In this document: one piece after another, positions 43,276 through 53,930 of the stretch
How the letters are laid out: the number at the start of each line of letters is the position of its first letter
Numbering within the stretch: the first letter of the stretch is position 1
Source: Diphasiastrum complanatum
Lineage: Eukaryota; Streptophyta; Lycopodiopsida; Lycopodiales; Lycopodiaceae
Direction of reading: 5' to 3'
Length of the DNA stretch: 64,000 nucleotides
NCBI GenBank assembly: GCA_029204225.1
Contig: CM055094.1
Span: 68,408,536 to 68,472,535 of the forward strand
Notes under the pieces: generated by a model
What the model was told of the DNA's origin: nothing
The model's database searches: none
What the model saw: the letters and a program-made list of their open reading frames with translations, nothing else
Translations under genes and position numbers: made by a program

Positions 43276-43992
43276 CACAAGAAGTATACAATTCCCTCCA
43301 GTCTAAGGAGGCTCCTTCTAACTCTTTCTATCGTTTTCTAACAGAAAACGGAATCAGTAGATTTGCAAACCATTGGCATCAGACCTCCATTTCAAAACTG
43401 ATTTCTGATATCTATGGAAAAAGCAGATATTTCAAAAGCAAAACTGATTTCTGATTTCAAAAGCAAATATTTGGAAAGGCCTTAGTCTGTCAGAAATCAG
43501 AAATACTAGTGTTCACAACTTGAAATCATACTACCAATGTACTTAGCCTGAAACTCAATTAGTGTTCACAACTTCACTATTCATAGAAAATTAAAATTAG
43601 AATCATGATACTCCAGTCTCCCATCAATGATCAGTATCAACTACAGTGTAGGTAGTAATTACTAAGTAGTGAGCAGTTACTAGTAAGCTAAGTACATTGT
43701 TTAAATGTTTGAACTTTAGCTTCTATAAGTTTGTGACTTTTTCACAAATCTTTAAAGAAGTAACACTTATATTAGCATATGGAATATTTTTCTGCAAATG
43801 GCAAAAATGTATTTAACCATTGAGGACATGATTTCCACTTATGTTGGCCCTGATAGTAAAATCATGCCGAGCGTTAGGGCTTCTTCAAGATGAAGTCTCT
43901 TTGAATTGTTTAGACTTTTGTGGATCGGCATTTGCAAGGAAGCAATAATGACCACCTAATACATCCTGAATTTTATACCTGGTTGAGTGTAG

Positions 43993-44460
43993 GCTCTGCC
44001 TCTCACGTTTACCAGAAAGTGGATGCCAGCTGATTCTAGGAGCATCACTCTTATAAATCCAGATGGGCAACGTTGGAAGGCTAATTGGATAGGACTTCAG
44101 AATAGAAGGAACCCAGGCATCAGTGGAGGTTGGCGAAGATTTGCACTTCTTCATTGTCTGGAGGAAGGTGATGTCTGCATTTTTGAGCTTGTAAATAGAA
44201 AGAAAATTGTCTTGAAAGTGCACATATTTCGGTTAGTGGAACCTTGGAATGGTCTAGACGGTTGGCACAACCACATACGGATTCCTCAAAAAAAACCCTG
44301 CAATGGGCCAGAAGAATCAAAAGCAAGCACCAATATAGTCAAATCAGCTAAAAAAAGTACCACCCTGGAATCGAGACCAATGAAAGTCCCCTATGCAAAG
44401 AAAGGAAGCACAAAGTTGGCAAGAGGGAAAAGCAGCAGAGGAGAGAGTAAGCAATTATAG
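43993..44460 (+). CDS. B3-domain DNA-binding protein, last exon
   Basis: In phase with the exon ending at 36402. It completes the second B3 domain: LPLTFTRKWMPADSRSITLI, GQRWKANWIGL, GGWRRFALLHCLEEGDVCIF, KVHIFRLVEP. A short basic tail (many Lys, Arg, Ser) ends with TAG at 44458. The conserved elements of a B3 fold are all present: the LP start, the Trp after the Gly turn, the GWRRF helix and the EEGD turn. The two exons together give about 457 residues. A frame that remains intact across such a TE-laden intron suggests the gene is still functional. It encodes a probable nuclear DNA-binding protein; target unknown. Confidence 0.85.
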   Translation, partial: ALPLTFTRKWMPADSRSITLINPDGQRWKANWIGLQNRRNPGISGGWRRFALLHCLEEGDVCIFELVNRKKIVLKVHIFRLVEPWNGLDGWHNHIRIPQKKPCNGPEESKASTNIVKSAKKSTTLESRPMKVPYAKKGSTKLARGKSSRGESKQL

Positions 44461-45840
44461 AATTGTGCACAGGCTTATTGAGAAAGAGATTCTGAAAGGT
44501 TCAAAATAGGCTGAAATTTTCTGTGCATCTGGTGAACATGTTTGAAAGTGAATCTTGCAAAACTTGAGATAGATGTTGTTGGGGGGCCCTATTTTGAAAT
44601 TCATGAAGTACTTAAGGACATGCGAATCTCAAACCAAAATTAAAATGAGACTTGCTCGCCGGCTTGTGAGATAGATCCAATTTTGAATTTTGCTCTGCTC
44701 TTTCTTGCGGATTATATCATGTTGCTTTCCATATATATGGTTTTACTAAAGTTGTCCCACTGGCTTTGCCAGAATTTAACATAATTAGTTTCCTTTTGCT
44801 ATGCTATAAAATCAAAGCTTGAAGTGAACTGCAGTGTTACTATTGTTGTAATTGAGACTTTACAGTGCTATTGTCTCTAAATCTTTGCTATATGCTTAAG
44901 CTGAGATCATGGCATCGAAATGGTTGCCATATACCGAGTTTGCCAGGCCACTCGTGGTGTGGCTTGGCCATCCAGGCTTGATTCCCCATCCACGCATGGG
45001 TGGATACCGGCGCCAAGTGCCTGCTTAACTGTTGTTTTAAAATGTGCATTAAGTGATTGAGGATCACCTCTCAGGGAGTGAGTATGCAGTAATAGAGAGA
45101 GGGGGTCAATGGTGAATCTAGTTGGCGATTTTACTTTTACAGCTTGATGCAACGATCTGTATACTAGTTCTATGCTGCAGTTTTGGAAGTCAAATGCAAG
45201 CATGTACTTGCATTTTCTGCTTTGTTAATGGATTTTGGCATGGATATTGGAAATCAGGGCTAAGAGAGGGAGGCAATTGCTATACAGAAAGACCCGTCAA
45301 AAGATTTCCAGTGTATTATGAGGAGCACTTGGCAGACTTTATTTGCTATTGTCTAGGATAGGAGCTTACCGAATGCTGAGAGGAACCTTATGAATTTGTA
45401 AGGTTGCTCTCACCAAGGATATACCTGTTTTCACTCCAAATCTGGCTGAAGTTTCAATAACATGTAGCTTTCAAAAAGCTGTAATTTTCTGAAGACTAAA
45501 TTTATGACTGACCTCGGGTGGGAACCTTCCTCTGTACCATAGTTGCCCATTCCGGAACTTGACCAATTTTTTTATTTCAGAAAATGTATTTTTTTAACAA
45601 AGCAAAAAAGCGATATTGAAGAATATCGTTGTTTCTGCTATGCAGAGTGGGATGATGGGGCAAAAAGCTTCTCTATGAAACCCTCCCTCTGAAGAACATC
45701 CCGTGGCTTGTCCAGAGATGAATGATAGAGCTGTTGCCTACACCTACGCAGATGCAGAGGCTCAGGTGGAAATAACCTGTCGAGGTCAGCTTGTAGTATC
45801 AAGCTTTCCACTTGAAAGCGTCAAGCTATTGTGTATTATG
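44461..45840. other. 3' flank of the B3 gene, no further exon found
   Basis: No third B3 domain is visible. The phrase TATGCTYAAGCTGAGAT, found just before the first B3 exon (35435), recurs at 44892. This may be a trace of a duplicated gene segment. A frame at 45703-46032 begins with plausible coding sequence but runs into the inverted repeat and resembles nothing known. A TTCCGGAA word occurs at about 45552. Confidence 0.4.
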
Positions 45841-45846
45841 AAAGGA

Positions 45847-45951
45847 CCCGGGCACAGGCCTTTTTGCTCCAAAAAAATTTGGGCGAGGCCTGGAGGGGCC
45901 GAGCCTAGATTTTTTGGAATACCGAACCGGGCAGAATGGCCTGTGCCCGGG
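45847..45951. repeat. Inverted repeat, 14-bp perfect arms
   Basis: CCCGGGCACAGGCC (45847-45860) is matched exactly by its complement at 45938-45951. The loop contains GGGCGAGGCC and GGGGCCGAGCC words. It is a strong predicted stem of GC-rich sequence in AT-rich surroundings. Confidence 0.9.
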
Positions 45952-46199
45952 AGCCTTCCATTGCGTAATGGATACCTGGGATTTTTTCACATGCCCATTA
46001 CGAAGCATAATGGGCAGTTTGACTTTGACTGACTAATAAAAAAAATGCACCACGTGGTAGCTGTACGGACAGGCATAGACAGGCAGAAAAAAAAAAAGCA
46101 AAATCTGCCTTTGAAAAAAACGCATACATTTTCTGCTTTTTAATTTGTCTGAAATGCACATAATATTCAGCAGGTATCCACTACGGCCACATTAAAGTC

Positions 46200-46364
46200 C
46201 TCAATTTCTAAACAACAAAGTACCTCGAGGGGAAGTTGTAATGCACACGAGCGAGCCTTAGGTTTACAATCCACATATATGCATCTCGATTTTCAAGGGG
46301 GTTTGAACTTGGGACCAAAGAAACTTTGGATGCCTAGCTAACCAACTGAGCCAACCCTTGGAGG
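46200..46364 (-). repeat. tRNA-derived SINE
   Basis: The minus strand starts CCTCCAAGGGTTGGCTCAGT. It has a pol III A box (TGGCTCAGTTGG, complement of 46342-46353) and a B box (GTTCAAACC, complement of 46300-46308) at tRNA-like spacing, then a tRNA-unrelated body. This is the layout of a tRNA-derived SINE. It lacks a cloverleaf with proper acceptor stem, so it is not a tRNA gene. A diverged head of the same family is at 21505. Confidence 0.75.
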
Positions 46365-47530
46365 ATGATTGGTGCATTATGGTGTCACCGTGTGTGTAAT
46401 GTTTCTCGCCTTTTTTAGAATCTGAAGAATCAGCTCATAGAAAGAAATGGCCTATTTTTTGAATGCCACTTATTTTACAAAAGAAAAAAATCTTAAATTT
46501 TTCTAGAAAACAATTATTTGTCTTAGCTTTTCACATAGTTTTTCTCTTAGTACTAAAGTAATACAAAATTGTCACTGCAATGGCCATTCCTACGTGCCCA
46601 CTCCTCAGTGGAATAAATTCAATTCAAACCCAAATATAACCAAAATTTGGAATTGAGTATATAATCATGCTTCCCTTTAATTGTTAATATTTGGCATGGC
46701 TCAACATAAAAAATAAGATTCAAACTTAGATATAACCTTGGTCCAAAGTCGAATAAACAAGTCACAAAAGATGTTTACTAACTTTCATGCTATTGAGAAT
46801 CATATAAAGTTGTCTAAGAAAGGCAAAAAAGTAAAAGTAAGCAGTTTGCATGTATGTGGTACATGCACATGGCATTATTAGGAAGTCAAGGTGTACATGT
46901 CAAATGCAAAATGTAAATTTTGTAATGGAAAGCATTCAAAACACAACTATATAGAAACGAGTGAACTATATTGAGAAACTATAGTAAAAAAGTCAATCAT
47001 TTGCTTACCAATTGGTATGCGCTAAGTTGAGGTGTATGTCAAAGTCGCAAAGCAAAAAATTGTGATGATTTAATGAAAAATACTTATTATTCAATAATGT
47101 CTTACGAAGTATGTTCAAAAAATTGTAGAAAAATTTATAGAGTTTGATTATGCATGCTAAAAAAATCAAACCCACCCATTCTGGGTCACTCAACATATTC
47201 TAAAGCTCTTGCCTAAGAAGCACCAAAACCCTAATGAAAAATGTCATGTAGAGAAGAGATAAGGAAGTAGCACCAGAACCTTAATGAAAAATGTCATGTA
47301 GAGAAGAGATGTGCAAAGAGTAGCATCAAAAGAAGAGATGTGCAAAGGAAGTGAAAGAAGCAATTTTTTGAAACAATCCCCCTTTACAATCACATATGCA
47401 AAGGAACTTATATGAAAGTAAGCTAAAGCAATTATACCCATGACTTATTACAATTTTGACATATTCAATTTTGCTAGCTTGTTGATATCATTACTTGATC
47501 TTGTTGAGTATCGTTATAGGCGAATATATT
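46365..47530. other. Intergenic with ~51-bp tandem duplication
   Basis: No gene recognised. At about 47220-47345 the phrase ACCYTAATGAAAAATGTCAT followed by GTAGAGAAGAGAT is tandemly repeated, with a third degenerate AAGAGATGTGCAAAG copy. Confidence 0.5.
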
Positions 47531-47531
47531 T

Positions 47532-48245
47532 TTGTTGCAAAATCAATTTGCTTCCAATTCTTTATATTCTAATGTGTATGTACAGTACAAAGGCTCAAAC
47601 TATGTTATAATAACACTTTATGTCGATGATTTCTTAATCAGCAACAATTGGAATCATTTGCTGCATGAGACCGAAGCATTAGTTTTGAAGGAATTCAAAA
47701 TGATTTGGGCTTAGTACATTGCCTACTTGGCATTGAGGTCACAAGAGACAAAATGGCCTGAAGAATCATTATAAGCCAGCAAATATATCTAATTGATGTA
47801 CTTCACAGGTATGGCATAGAAGATTGCAAAACCATAGACTCACCTATGGATCCAAGATTCAACTATCGATGGACATGTGTTCGAAGTCTGAGGAAGAGCA
47901 GAAGAAAATGTGCAAATATCCCTATCGATCGATCATTGGCTCTCTCTTGTATGCTTGATCTACATGTCGAATTCATGCCTACCACATTGGAAAGCTCTGT
48001 AGAGAGTATTGAGGTACATACAAGCCACAAAGCATTATGATTTGTGTTATGATGAAAATTCAGTGGATGCATTAATCTTGAAAGCTTATTTAGACTTAGA
48101 TTGGGTTGGAGATGTGGATACTAGGAAATCCACTTCTGGTTACTTATCTTTTCTTGCAGGAGGACCCATTTCATGGAACACTTGAAATTAGAAATGAATT
48201 TCTTTGTCTTCTACCGAGTTTGAATATGTCGCAACCACTTCTACA
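47532..48245 (+). pseudogene. Copia reverse transcriptase end and RNase H
   Basis: The catalytic block reads NYVIITLYVDDFLIS. It is followed by HCLLGIEVTRDK and YLIDVLHRYGIEDCK, then the RNase H words YLDLDWVGDVDTRKSTSGYL and ISLSSTEFEYVATTS. Several stops and frameshifts intervene. It ends abruptly at about 48245, where a copia gag begins. Confidence 0.85.
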
Positions 48246-48249
48246 GTAA

Positions 48250-49330
48250 ATGAGGGTGATCTTACAAGCAAAAGAACTTTGGGATGTTGTCGAAGGTACT
48301 GGAGTTAAGCCTATTGTAGATCCGACGACCATCGCTAAATGGAAGCAAAAGGATGGGAAGGCCTTCTCCCTCAATATAATAGATAATCATATCAATCATA
48401 TTCGAAGTGTAAACTCTGTTGGAAGATTGAAATATTCTAAACACTCTCTAAGCCATTAGAGAGGTGACTGCCAAAATTTATCTGAGAAAAAAGTTTTTCT
48501 CATTCAAAATGGCTAATTCAGACTCAATCATGAATAATTTGAACAACTTTAAAAATCTTCTTGAGCAACTTTTTTCAAGTGGCACATAAATCAATGATGC
48601 AGATGTCGTCATGACTCTTCCACCGAGCTTTTTTTATATCTACAAAAATTGGTTATTGTTCCTACTCAACAAGGTCTTACTTTTGCGAGAGTTTCATCTA
48701 TGCTATTGAAGGAAGAGGTCCAAAGAAATGGATCTTAATTCTCCCATTCGGCACCAGAATCGAAAGCTTTTTATTCAAAGAAATTTGATAAGAAGAAGAC
48801 AATGAAGAATGTATGTAAACTATGAAAGTTGAATAATATTTTTGAATTCAGAACAAGGCACGAATTCGAATTCAACTTCATCAAAATTAAGGATGTTTTG
48901 CAGATATTTGCAAATGCACCTAACATTTGACATTTGCTAAAGGATTGTTGAATCCTCAAATCAAAAAAGCAACAGCCACAACATCACTATGCTAATACAG
49001 CAGAAGGTTCAAAGGACTCTGTAAAGAAAGCCAATGAAAAAGCATTTATGCCCAAGAAAGCCAAGATGTCGATTCTTGGTATTTGAATTCAACTGCTACT
49101 CAACACATGACAAGCCAATAAAATTGGTTCCATAAGAATATTCAAGCTATGACTCAGAGATATGTCTCATTGGGCGATAGTAGTACTTATAGTATTGATG
49201 GTGCAAGCACTGTCAAATTGCAATTTTGAAATGGGATTATTTTTATTCCAAATGTTCCAAAACTAATTACCAAGAATCTATTTTCTATTAATTATTGCTT
49301 ATTTAGGCCATAAAGTTGGTATGAAGTCAA
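48250..49330 (+). pseudogene. Copia gag and protease fragment
   Basis: The frame from 48250 reads AKELWDVVEGTGVKPI, IAKWKQKDGKAFSL (UBN2-type gag), continues in shifted frames with KTYLRKKVFSFKMA, and reaches a protease region (DSWYLNSTATQHMTS) near 49075. Gag directly follows the RNase H end of another copia piece, with no LTR between them. The zinc knuckle is not recognisable. Confidence 0.75.
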
Positions 49331-50020
49331 ATTTGATTCTAATACTTATTCGATATTAGACAAAAACATGCACTCGAAAAGAGACAAGACGATCCAGATT
49401 GAAGAGAGGAGGGTCGATGGTCAAAACCTCCACCATTAGGATGTGACTAAATGGGTTTAAGGGGGTTGAAGTGGAAAACATACTTCAAATTTACTAAAAA
49501 TTTCATGCTGAAATTTGAGTTGGGGCTTGACTTTTGTGAAGAGTGAAGGTTCTTCATTAAGAAGAAATAGTTCAGAAAGTGAAAAAACCTCTAATTTTGG
49601 CCTCCTTGATCCGTTTTGACCCAAATGAAGTTCTACGGACCCCAAACAAAGAGCACCATGACCGTACTTGCAATTATGGTACGTCATAACAGAATGATCT
49701 CCACATAGAAAGTGATCGATAGGTACCAAAATTGATTTGGCCCTTTCAGGGAGTGTTGAGATAGGAGCATTCGCCTATAGGGATTTGTGGAACGAAAACT
49801 GTAAGGAGAAGCACCTCCAAGATCCTGCTTAAAGACACACACAAAGGAATGACAATGGAACCAAACCACCCAACCGTGCAAATGCTATTGATCAATTTCC
49901 AATAGCATCTCCCCCATGTTAGGGAATAGGATGCAGGTGTAGAGAGAGTAACTTGGCAATGAGAAATCACAATGAGAATGGGAATAGAGCGAGTTTCTCT
50001 TAGAGTAAATAGCCTTTGCC
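49331..50020. other. Unassigned, possible LTR-like sequence
   Basis: No coding motif. The phrase ACCAAACCACCCAACC at about 49860 recurs as GCCAAACCACCCAACC at about 59353 (in both, near an AGATCYTG word), which suggests a shared dispersed repeat, perhaps an LTR family. Confidence 0.3.
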
Positions 50021-50025
50021 TATGA

Positions 50026-51160
50026 CCTTTTTGATCAGCTTGGCACTTTTTCCATCTTTTCCAAATTGACCTAAGTTCTGGATACTACCAAATTAGGATG
50101 CGTCCTTCTGATGAGCATAAGACTGCATTTCGTACTCATTTGGGTTTGTATGAATTTCGTGTTCTTCCATTTGGTGTTCAGAATGGTCCACCGACATTTC
50201 AGAATGCTATGAATAATATTTTACGTCCTCTTTTAGGTGTTTGTGTCTTGGTTTATTTTGATGACATTCTTGTTTTTAGTAATTCTTTGTCTGATCATGT
50301 AAAACATCTATCTTCTGTGTTTAAATTACTTATTAAGCATCAACTGTTCGCCAAATTGTCCAAATGTTCTTTTGTCGTGGCTGAAATCGAATTTTTGGGT
50401 TTTCTTATTTGTGGTGGACGTATTCGTCTTGATCCTCGGAAAGTTCAGGCTATTGAGAATTGGCCTGTCCCAATCGATGTTCATTCTGTTCGTATGTTTT
50501 TAGGTATGGCAACTCATCTTCGTCATCATGTTAAGTATTTTGCCACTGTGGCTGCTCCGTTTCATTCGTTACTAAAGAAGTCTCATGCCTTTGTTTGGAC
50601 TTTTGAGTGTCAAACTGCTTTTGATGCTTTACGTCATGCCATTGTTTCTGCTACTGTTATGTGTCTTCCCCAGTTTGATTAGCGTTTTATTGTTGAGACT
50701 GATGCTAGTGCTATTGGTTTAGGCACTCTTCTCCGTCGGTCCGAGTGTGTTATTGCTTATGAGTCTCATCGTTTGCGCTCTTATGAGCAACGTTACTTTG
50801 TACATGAAAAAGAGCTACTTGTTGTCATCCATGCTCTTAAGAAATGGTGTCATTATTTGTATCGTGTTCCCTTTGATATTATTACTGATCATCAGTCTCT
50901 CCGTTATTTTTTTTCTCAGCGTGATCTTAGTGATCGTCAATATCGTTGGTTACAATTTTTACAGTCTTTTCATTTTGATATTTTGTATCGTCCAGGCAAG
51001 GCAAACACGGCCGCTGATGCTTTATCTCGTCTTCTTGCATTGTTACATAGTATTGTTGCTTCAGTTTCTTCTTGGTTTGATGATTTACCGGCCGCATATT
51101 TGTCTTGTTCTGACTTTTCTAATGTTTATCATATTGTTCCCTTTCGTCCTCTCGGAAGTT
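50026..51160 (+). pseudogene. Chromovirus reverse transcriptase and RNase H
   Basis: Reverse transcriptase reads RMRPSDEHKTAFRTHLGLYE, VLPFGVQNGPPTFQNAMNN, the catalytic VLVYFDDILVFSNS, and VRMFLGMATHLRHHVKYFA. A single in-frame TAG (50680-50682) separates it from RNase H, which continues in the same frame: RFIVETDASAIGLGTLL, YFVHEKELLVVIHALKKW, ITDHQSLRYFF, YRPGKANTAADALSR. Apart from that stop the frame is intact to 51339. Confidence 0.9.
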
Positions 51161-51199
51161 CCAAGTTTATACTATTGTTGATGATCGTTTATACCACTA

Positions 51200-52312
51200 T
51201 GGTGCTTTATGTATTTCCAGTTCTCTTTCCATTCGTCCTCAGTTGTTGTCTGATGCTCATGCTTCCCCTATTGATGTCCATTTTGGTTTTCAAAAGTCTT
51301 ATGCACATCTTAAATACAAACTCTATTGGTCATCCATGAAGTCTGAGCTAGCCCATCTTATTCGTGATTGTCCTTTTTGTGTCCGTAATAAATACTCCCG
51401 TGCTAAGTCCGCTGGTTTGCTCCAGAGTTGGCCCATTCCTCATCGCCAGTGGACAGATATTTCTGTGGACTTTATCCTTGGTCTTCCTCATACCCTCCAT
51501 GGTCATGACTCTTGCATGGTGGTGGTAGATCGGTTCTCGAAACATGCACACTTTATACCGGTTCGCAGTACTATTACAGATGAGCAGTGCACACGTCTTT
51601 TTCTATCAGATATTTTTTGCCTGCATGGTATGCCACATACTATCCTATTTGATCGGGATAGTAAGTTTACATTTACGTTCTGGACAGAGCTTATGCGTAT
51701 TTTGGATGTACAGCTTCTGATGGGTACTGCTTATCATTCTACTGCTGATGGGCAGACTGAGGTCCTTAATCGGATCCTTGAGGATTACCTTCGACATTTT
51801 GTTTCTCCTTCCGGGAAGGATTGGGACCAACATTTATGTTTGGCAGAGTATAGCTATAATAGCTCTGTTAGTACCAGCACTGGAGTTTCACCTTTCTTAT
51901 TGGCTCATGGGTATGCTCCAGCAAGGGGTGCCTCTTCCTCCTGATGATACACCAGTTACCATTGCTTCTTTTTTATCCAGAGCTCGTGAGCTTATTGCTA
52001 GGGCTACGACTCACTTATAGCATGTTCAGCAGCGCTATCAGACTTCTGTTGATCGTCATCGTCGTCATGTTGAGTTTCAAGTTGGTGATATGGTTTACCT
52101 CCGGTTATGCTTTGCACATCATCACTTTGTTCATGGTCACGCTTCTACTGAGAAGCTTGCACCATGCTATTATGAGCCTTATTGTATCTTAAATCGCCTT
52201 AACCCTGTTACATACAGGTTACAGTTTCCTGATTCTACACGAGCTTGTGATATCTTTCATGTTAGCCTGTTACGAGCTGTCATTGAGGATGATGCTCCTC
52301 GCAATCTCACAT
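51200..52312 (+). pseudogene. Chromovirus integrase
   Basis: After a frameshift, 51243-51944 encodes the zinc region (HLKYKLYWSSMKSEL, CPFCVRNKY) and the catalytic core with all three acidic residues visible: WTDISVDFILGLP, LFDRDSKFT and GQTEVLNRILED. A TGA at 51942 ends this frame. The C-terminal part follows in another frame from about 52018 (GDMVYLRLCFAHHH, LQFPDSTRACDIFHVSLLR). The sequence then stops without a chromodomain. Confidence 0.9.
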
Positions 52313-53280
52313 TTCTCTACATATGATGAAGATGAATGTTACCAATGAACTTCTCAAGGAAGTTGGTAAGTGTACTTCATCAAATGAGGCTTGGGAAAAG
52401 AAGGATAAAGGTGCTCATGCTTTTATTTTGAGGGTTAAAGCATTCAATGATGAATTAGCATGTATTGATGAGAGCATTAAGGAGGTAGAACTTGTTAAAG
52501 TTATACTTAATGGCTTGTTGGATGATCATGTTTGTTCAAAGTTTTGGAAGTGTGGCCTTAGATATGATCTCGATCTCTTTCTCTAAGTGATCACTAGTAC
52601 TCTCTTTGTTCTTGATATTGTACTAATGTATATCTTTTGGAGCCCACAAGCCCTTCTCCCCCCCCCCCCCCCCCCCCCCCCTTTCCATGTGCATTACATC
52701 TTTTACAAACAATTACTATTTGGACTTGCCAACTTTGCTCCTTCAAAAGTTGGAAAGAGTGAGAAATGGCTTGATCTCAAGATGGTTTTGGAAGATTAGC
52801 ACCTAACCTCGTGGCTTTTGCTCCTTCACACAAGGTTCTATTCTTCGTCTCGGCCACTCCATTTCGTTGTGGTGTCCTTGGATTTGTGTACTCCCTCTTG
52901 ATTCCATGTTCATCACAAAAAGCTTTAAACTTGGCAGAAATATACTCACCACCGTTGTCACTCCTCAAGCACTTGATTTTGGTAGAGAATTGGACCTCTC
53001 TTGCAATCTTGAACTTGAAAAAGACATCATACACTTCATCTTTGCTCTTTGGTACCAACTTTTGGATGTATTTGCTATATCAACATAACTCTTGATGATA
53101 GGACAAAGGAGGATCCATCTTCAAAGAAAGTCATTTTTGTTGGATGTAGTGAGGTAAGCAAAGCTTACAAGTTTTACATTCCTTCTACTAATAAAGTGGT
53201 CATTGGAAGAAATGTCATATTTGATGAGGGGAATATTCCAAAGGTTTCTTCAAGTGAGATCGACTTGGAAAATCCAAAAA
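52313..53280. mobile_element. Copia fragments in opposing orientations
   Basis: The plus strand at 52323-52586 is a UBN2-type gag piece (NELLKEVGKCTSSNEAWEKK, ELVKVILNGLLDDH). The minus strand at 53058-52777 is a copia integrase piece (IKCLRSDNGGEYIS, RNGVAETKNRTL). The plus strand from about 53058 is the following pol segment (FGCICYINITLDDRTKEDPS, KAYKFYIPSTNKVVIGRNVI). The last two are neighbouring parts of one pol but point in opposite directions, so an inversion is required. All pieces are short and dead. Confidence 0.8.
52658..52681. repeat. C24 homopolymer
   Basis: Twenty-four consecutive C between the copia gag and integrase fragments. Its exact length may be a sequencing estimate. 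Confidence 0.9.
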
Positions 53281-53843
53281 TTTTCGAGTCATTGTATAAA
53301 TGCTTGAGTCGTTGCATATTTTTGATACAATGTAAATTTCGATACTGTGTGCTCACATGCACCCAAAATCATACTCACAAGTCACATGAGAAATGAAAAT
53401 GAAAGTGTGAGTAAGTGCTCGGGAAACCTGCTTGGAGTTATCCTCAAAAAACCTGCATTTTAGAGAATTTCTCGATTTTTTGAAGACTTTTAATCATAAA
53501 AAGGTATATATGCTTGTATTAAAAATTGTTAGATATTTTATGATATCGATTTTTGAAAAAGCTTGCCAGTTTCATTCCTATACTTTGTCGTTGCCGATTC
53601 CCGAGCATCGGTGAGTGGGAGTATTGAGTGTTTTATTTATGAATGGACAAGATAGTTCTTACACATGTTGGACCAGGGCAGTTGGACCTTAGCTGGCATC
53701 AATAACCAAAAAATTAAATGAGTTTCTTTCCTCCTCGATAGTCGAGACGTGATCCATGTCAACTTCCACGTTTATGAATGAAGATCCAGTACTCGTCCAC
53801 ACTGGATCGGGAGCTTGGCAATCAGAAATCGAGAACGAAAACG

Positions 53844-53930
53844 ATGGCTTACACAGCAGGAGCAGCAATTTTCTTGTCAGCGATCTATCTGTTTTCGCAG
53901 GCTGCCGGCAGACTTGTATCTTCGTCTCCA
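53844..53930 (+). CDS. PLAT-plant-stress protein, exon 1 (signal peptide)
   Basis: ATG at 53844 opens MAYTAGAAIFLSAIYLFSQA, a signal-peptide-like sequence of 24 to 29 residues. Two weak phase-0 donors are possible: CTT before GTATCT (exon end 53915) and CCA before GTTAAG (exon end 53930). Either one joins in frame to the exon at 54899. An in-frame ATG lies 22 codons upstream at 53778, but starting there would put a hydrophilic stretch before the signal peptide, so 53844 is preferred. The product would enter the secretory pathway, as known single-PLAT plant proteins do. Confidence 0.65.

Larger units (their letters stand above)
36403..43992 (+). other. 7.6 kb intron of the B3 gene
   Basis: Donor GTAAGT at 36403 and acceptor GAGTGTAG at 43985-43992 are both phase 0. 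Joining the exons restores an intact B3 domain (RGFWL to ALPLTFTRKWMPADSR). The intron holds a (CT)n tract, a truncated LINE, a gypsy relic with 3' LTR, an inverted repeat and a copy of the 22-kb hairpin repeat, all in the plus or mixed orientation. Confidence 0.85.
50026..52312 (+). mobile_element. Chromovirus pol fragment, relative of the nested element
   Basis: A Ty3/gypsy pol lacking gag, protease, the first part of reverse transcriptase, LTRs and chromodomain. It runs from the reverse transcriptase SGYYQIRM block through RNase H and integrase to the integrase C-terminus, stopping abruptly at about 52312. The C-terminal part (HVQQRYQTSVDRHRRHVEF, GDMVYLRL, IEDDAPR) matches the nested element at 27.0-32.6 kb closely, so the two are the same family. 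Confidence 0.85.

Noticed and set aside
44461-45370. Third B3 domain downstream of the B3 gene
   Set aside because: Only one short phrase upstream of exon 1 recurs at 44892; no B3 motif follows.
45703-46032. 109-residue frame after the B3 gene
   Set aside because: Starts plausibly but its second half is the GC-rich inverted repeat; no family recognised and no splice context.
46200-46364. Possible tRNA gene
   Set aside because: A and B boxes are present, but no acceptor stem or full cloverleaf can be formed; the downstream body is not tRNA. Called a SINE.
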